NCBI RefSeq assembly: GCF_920987055.1
Contig: NZ_CAKLBX010000001.1
Coordinates: 2,962,501 to 3,026,500, forward strand
Direction: 5' to 3'
Length of the DNA stretch: 64,000 bases
DNA from: Novosphingobium sp. CECT 9465
Lineage (GTDB): Bacteria > Pseudomonadota > Alphaproteobacteria > Sphingomonadales > Sphingomonadaceae
Positions 61,042-64,000 of the stretch are shown here, in pieces (the stretch's first letter is position 1; the number at the start of each line of letters is the position of its first letter). A program made the position numbers and the translations under genes. The notes below the pieces were generated by a model. The model searched no databases, was not told the DNA's origin, and worked only from the letters and a program-made list of their open reading frames with translations.

Positions 61042-62250
61042 ATGATCGTGCCGCAAAAAGCCCCTCACGTCATCCATATCAGCGCCGACTTTCCCGATTG
61101 CATAGAGCCGTTCAAGACTCCGGTGATCAAGACGCTGGTGCGCATGACGCAAGGCGATTTCTCCCATGAAGTCCTGTCACTCAACCGGGTGACGCCAAGG
61201 GTGTTGCCCTTCGTTGCACGGTTGATGCGGGGCTTTGGCAGACCACAGGCCGCAATCAGTTTCGAACCGTTTGAACAAGGGACCGCGATCAGATTCGTGG
61301 CGCCGCCCAAGGGCCTGTTCCACGCAACGATGCTGCATCAGCTGGCAGACGCCCTGGCCGACCGGATCGCCCGGCAGGGCCGCCCGCCAGCCCTGCTCAT
61401 CGGCCACAAGCTGACGATCGAGGGCGTGGTGGCAAGACGCGTGGCCAAGCGCCTGAACGTGCCCTACGCCGTTTCCATCCAGGGCGACACCGACACCAAG
61501 ATCCTGCGGGTACGCCCTGATCTGGCCGCCGAGTTCCGCAAGGTATTTCAGGAAGCCGCGGTGGTGTTTCCATTCAGCCCCTGGTCGTTGCGCAAGGTCG
61601 AAGCAAAGCTGGGGCAGCGCGGCGGGCGTGTGATAATGCTGCCCTGCCCGACCGACATCGACGCGCCTGTTGCCCCTGTGCCGGGCGGGAACGGATTTGT
61701 AAGCTGCTTCCATCTCAAGAATCACAAGCGCAAGAATCTGGCCGGAATGGTTGATGCGATGCGGATTCTCAATGCGGATCAGGCAGGTGCCCGACTAAGC
61801 ATCATCGGTGGCGGCAGCGACGGGGATGTAAATGACAGCCGGGCGGCCATCGGCGAGGTTGCGGGCATCGAACTTGCCGGTCCAATGAACCGCGACCAGT
61901 TGCGGGAAAGCTTCGGGACCGCCACCGCATTCGTGATGCCATCTCACCGGGAAAGCTTCGGCCTGGTGTTCATCGAAGCGTTGTTCTGCGGCCTGCCGAT
62001 CATCTATCCCGCTGACCAGGCGGTGGATGGCTATTTTGACGGAGCACCTTTTGCGATCAAGGTCGATGCGCGAAATCCGGCGGCGATCGCGGCGGCCATG
62101 CGCAACGCGATGACGGACGAAACTGCGATCAAGCGCGCGCTGGCGCAATGGCAGAACAGCGCCGACGCCCGGCGGTTCATGCGCCCGGCGATTGCCGCAA
62201 ACTTCGCGCTGGGCATGAACAGCGCCATCGCGGCGGCGGAACCGCGCTGA
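61042..62250 (+). CDS. Glycosyltransferase family 4 (exopolysaccharide)
   Basis: 402 residues, GT-B fold. N-terminal segment APHVIHISADFPDCIEPFKT, with RVAKRLNVPYAVSIQGDTDT in the middle. Donor domain: GFVSCFHLKNHKRKNLAGMV, RLSIIGGGSDGDVN, and AFVMPSHRESFGLVFIEALF (EX7E-type acidic region). It probably adds a sugar to the lipid-linked repeat. It stands 112 bases after the Wzc-like gene and converges with the acetyltransferase gene. Confidence 0.88.
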   Translation: MIVPQKAPHVIHISADFPDCIEPFKTPVIKTLVRMTQGDFSHEVLSLNRVTPRVLPFVARLMRGFGRPQAAISFEPFEQGTAIRFVAPPKGLFHATMLHQLADALADRIARQGRPPALLIGHKLTIEGVVARRVAKRLNVPYAVSIQGDTDTKILRVRPDLAAEFRKVFQEAAVVFPFSPWSLRKVEAKLGQRGGRVIMLPCPTDIDAPVAPVPGGNGFVSCFHLKNHKRKNLAGMVDAMRILNADQAGARLSIIGGGSDGDVNDSRAAIGEVAGIELAGPMNRDQLRESFGTATAFVMPSHRESFGLVFIEALFCGLPIIYPADQAVDGYFDGAPFAIKVDARNPAAIAAAMRNAMTDETAIKRALAQWQNSADARRFMRPAIAANFALGMNSAIAAAEPR

Positions 62251-62289
62251 TCGCGTCCATTGGGCCGCGACTGCGAGGTTGCCGTGTGA

Positions 62290-62877
62290 TTACGCGATGC
62301 AACGCATGCTGACGACGCGGGCGGGCGAACCGGCGACAATCGCCATCGCCGGAATGTCCCCCTTTACCACGGCCCCTGCGGCAATAATTGCACCATCGCC
62401 GATAGTCGTGCCGGGAAGCACCACGGCCCTGGTTGCCAGCCAGACATCGTTGCCGATCACGATATCAGCTTCGCGCATCGGCTGATCGGTGACGGGCGAG
62501 CCGTTGTTGAAATCATATGTGGCGGCGGTGAGCATAACTTCGGGACCGAACAGGACATCATCCCCGATGATGACCCGACCATCGCGGGGACCGGCCCAGA
62601 TGTGGCAGCGCGAACCGATCCGCGCCCGATCGCCGATTTCGATGCGTTCGGGATTGGAGAACACCGCATCGGGGCTGATCCCGGCGGCCGCCCCGATCTT
62701 CATCCGGCGCAATGGCTGGACGTGGGTGTAGTTGTAATAATTGACGATCTTGAACAGGTGCAGCCACGCCCGCGGATCAAACACTGACAGCACGAGCCGG
62801 GCGAGCTTGCCCGCCTTGCCCAGCGCGTTCTTGCGCGGTGGATCGGCAGGTGCAGCGTTCAATATCCCTTCAGCCAT
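62290..62877 (-). CDS. Hexapeptide-repeat acetyltransferase
   Basis: A 195-residue left-handed beta-helix acyltransferase of the WcaF/maltose acetyltransferase kind. Hexapeptide repeats are clear (RIEIGDRARIGSRCHIWAG, RVIIGDDVLFGPEVMLTA, DIVIGNDVWLATRAVVLPG, TTIGDGAIIAAGAVVKGD). YDFNNGSPVTDQPM is close to the usual active-site His loop but has Asp in place of the His; GSPARVV ends the fold. It likely O-acetylates the polymer. Its start overlaps the end of the GT2 gene by 19 bases. Confidence 0.85.
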   Translation of the reverse strand: MAEGILNAAPADPPRKNALGKAGKLARLVLSVFDPRAWLHLFKIVNYYNYTHVQPLRRMKIGAAAGISPDAVFSNPERIEIGDRARIGSRCHIWAGPRDGRVIIGDDVLFGPEVMLTAATYDFNNGSPVTDQPMREADIVIGNDVWLATRAVVLPGTTIGDGAIIAAGAVVKGDIPAMAIVAGSPARVVSMRCIA

Positions 62878-63815
62878 TCATGGCGCTCCTGCCAGATCTT
62901 GCGCCAATGGCTCTGCTGTCCGCGCTTGCCCGAAACCAGCGCGAATGCCCCCGATCCAATGCGGCGCGTACAGATCCACAGCCACAGCAAACCGATGCCG
63001 AGCGGCGCGCGGACGCTGCCCCAGTGATCGCGGATCAGGGTTGCCTTCGACCGCATGAGGCGCAGCACCTTGTCTTCGCGCTTCGAACTGGAAGCGCCCA
63101 CAAGGTGCATGATCTGCGCATCGGGCGTGATCATCGGGCGATAGCCGAGGCGCGCGGCGCGCAGGCAGAGATCATGTTCCTCGCCATACATGAAATAGCG
63201 CGGGTTGAAGCCATCCAGCTGTTTCCACAGTTCGGTGCGGATCAGCAGGAAGCAGCCCACCACGACATCGACCTGCCGCACTGTATCCCGTTTCCACCCG
63301 CCGATGCCTTCCGGGTTGAAGAATGTCGTGTTCGAAAAGAGACGCGAAAGACCGGTTGCCGAACAGAACAGGCTCCACACCGACATCGTGTTCCAGCAGG
63401 AGGCGATATTGAGCGAACCGTCGGGAAAGACCGTGCGCCCCCCGACGATTCCGGCCCTGGGGTTGGCCTTTCCGAAACGCAGAATATTTTCGATGGCGCC
63501 GGGATGAGTCTCTGTATCGGGGTTGAGCAGGAGCAGCCACTCGCTTTCAGCCGACGCTGCGATCACGTTGTTGGCTTTGGCAAATCCGACATTGTCATCG
63601 GACCGGATCAGTTCGACCCCCGGAAAGTGGGCAGCGACGGCGTCGGCAGAGCCATCGTGCGACGCATTGTCCCAGACGACCACACGCATGGAGACGTTGC
63701 CGGCATTGGCGAACAGCGTTTCAAGCGCCGTGAGCGTCAACTCTCGCGTGTTGTAGCTCACCATGATCACGGTCACCTCGTGATCCTGAGCGCCGGTTGC
63801 CTCAAACGCTGTCAT
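62859..63815 (-). CDS. Glycosyltransferase family 2 (rhamnosyltransferase-like)
   Basis: A 318-residue GT-A enzyme. HEVTVIMVSYNTRELTLTAL opens the fold; VVVWDNASHDGSADAVAAHF, ELIRSDDNVGFAKANNVIAA, and LLLLNPDTETHPGAIE (DXD-like metal site) follow, with YFMYGEEHDLCLRAARLGYR near residue 210 as the acidic general base region. These match WbbL-type rhamnosyltransferases. It is translated in one unit with the acetyltransferase and probably the acyltransferase upstream. Confidence 0.92.
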   Translation of the reverse strand: MTAFEATGAQDHEVTVIMVSYNTRELTLTALETLFANAGNVSMRVVVWDNASHDGSADAVAAHFPGVELIRSDDNVGFAKANNVIAASAESEWLLLLNPDTETHPGAIENILRFGKANPRAGIVGGRTVFPDGSLNIASCWNTMSVWSLFCSATGLSRLFSNTTFFNPEGIGGWKRDTVRQVDVVVGCFLLIRTELWKQLDGFNPRYFMYGEEHDLCLRAARLGYRPMITPDAQIMHLVGASSSKREDKVLRLMRSKATLIRDHWGSVRAPLGIGLLWLWICTRRIGSGAFALVSGKRGQQSHWRKIWQERHEWLKGY

Positions 63816-63858
63816 TCGTGTCTCATTCCAGTATGAGCAAACCCTAGAGCAAATCTAA

Positions 63859-64000
63859 TCACTTACCAGCATCCATTTTGGACAGGAGCTTTCCTCGCCA
63901 GACGCGGATCGGCATCTCGACAAAGTGATACATTGCCGCAGAATAGCCGAAGCTTAATATCGCCGCAATCAATGCGATGGCAATTTCAGAATTCAATGGA
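63859..64000 (-). CDS. Acyltransferase 3 family protein, C-terminal end (cut by window edge)
   Basis: Read on the minus strand from base 63999, 46 codons are open to a TGA at 63861-63859. The visible end, ALIAAILSFGYSAAMYHFVE followed by MPIRVWRGKLLSK, is the last membrane helix and YHFVEMPIR motif of OafA/YrhL-type membrane acyltransferases. Such enzymes O-acetylate surface polysaccharides. The start lies outside the window. It is 43 bases upstream of the GT2 start and probably the first or an early gene of this minus-strand unit. Confidence 0.75.
   Translation of the reverse strand, partial: PLNSEIAIALIAAILSFGYSAAMYHFVEMPIRVWRGKLLSKMDAGK

Overview
The window looks like a chromosomal segment of a Sphingomonadales alphaproteobacterium, most like Novosphingobium or a close relative. 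The genus is inferred from gene content; no 16S rRNA lies in the window. The DNA is GC-rich throughout. Supporting markers are exosortase-A-associated glycan genes, methionine synthase split into two proteins, the alphaproteobacterial order DUF3576-leuS-lptE-holA, and PHA metabolism genes. I saw no tRNA, rRNA, CRISPR array or prophage. Many intergenic hairpin repeats of the kind common in sphingomonads are present.

Layout. 1-2.7 kb is accessory DNA: the C-terminal part of a subtilisin-like protease resembling IetS, the protease of the ietAS defence pair, then an IS110-family element with a structured 5' non-coding region. 2.7-19 kb is mostly housekeeping: a spermidine-synthase-like protein, a TonB-domain protein, sucC, cysQ, an aldo/keto reductase, an OmpA lipoprotein, a CBS-domain (HlyC/CorC) membrane protein and gltBD. 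16.6-22.1 kb holds a membrane-anchored acidic protein, an exosortase-A-associated glycosyltransferase and O-glycosylation ligase, and a GH16 glycosidase. 22.3-35 kb has phaZ, an ABC exporter, uppP, small envelope and lipoprotein genes, phhA, rpmG, lolA, a candidate small RNA, xthA-ribA, a beta-helix protein and a band-7/ribbon-helix-helix operon. 35-44.3 kb holds DUF465-terC, recQ and the methionine-cycle operon arsR-methyltransferase/metF/metH-N/metH-C. 44.4-51.9 kb holds small lipoproteins, a ribbon-helix-helix protein, phaB, a beta-barrel-like protein and DUF3576-leuS-lptE-holA.

52-64 kb is an exopolysaccharide locus: priming sugar transferase, M48/PDZ protease, nucleotide-sugar dehydrogenase, GT4, a Wza-type exporter, a Wzc-type tyrosine kinase, another GT4, a hexapeptide acetyltransferase, a GT2 and the end of an acyltransferase. 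These genes cover priming, sugar supply, chain assembly, decoration, and length control with export. No Wzx flippase or Wzy polymerase is visible here.

The points most worth follow-up are the IetS-like protease at the window edge, the IS110 5' region with a perfect 30-bp palindrome (candidate bridge RNA), several palindromic operators (upstream of the ArsR fusion, the band-7 operon, phaB and phaZ), two structured intergenic regions (near 29.5 and 34.8 kb), and a RibA with an eroded RibB-like N-terminus.
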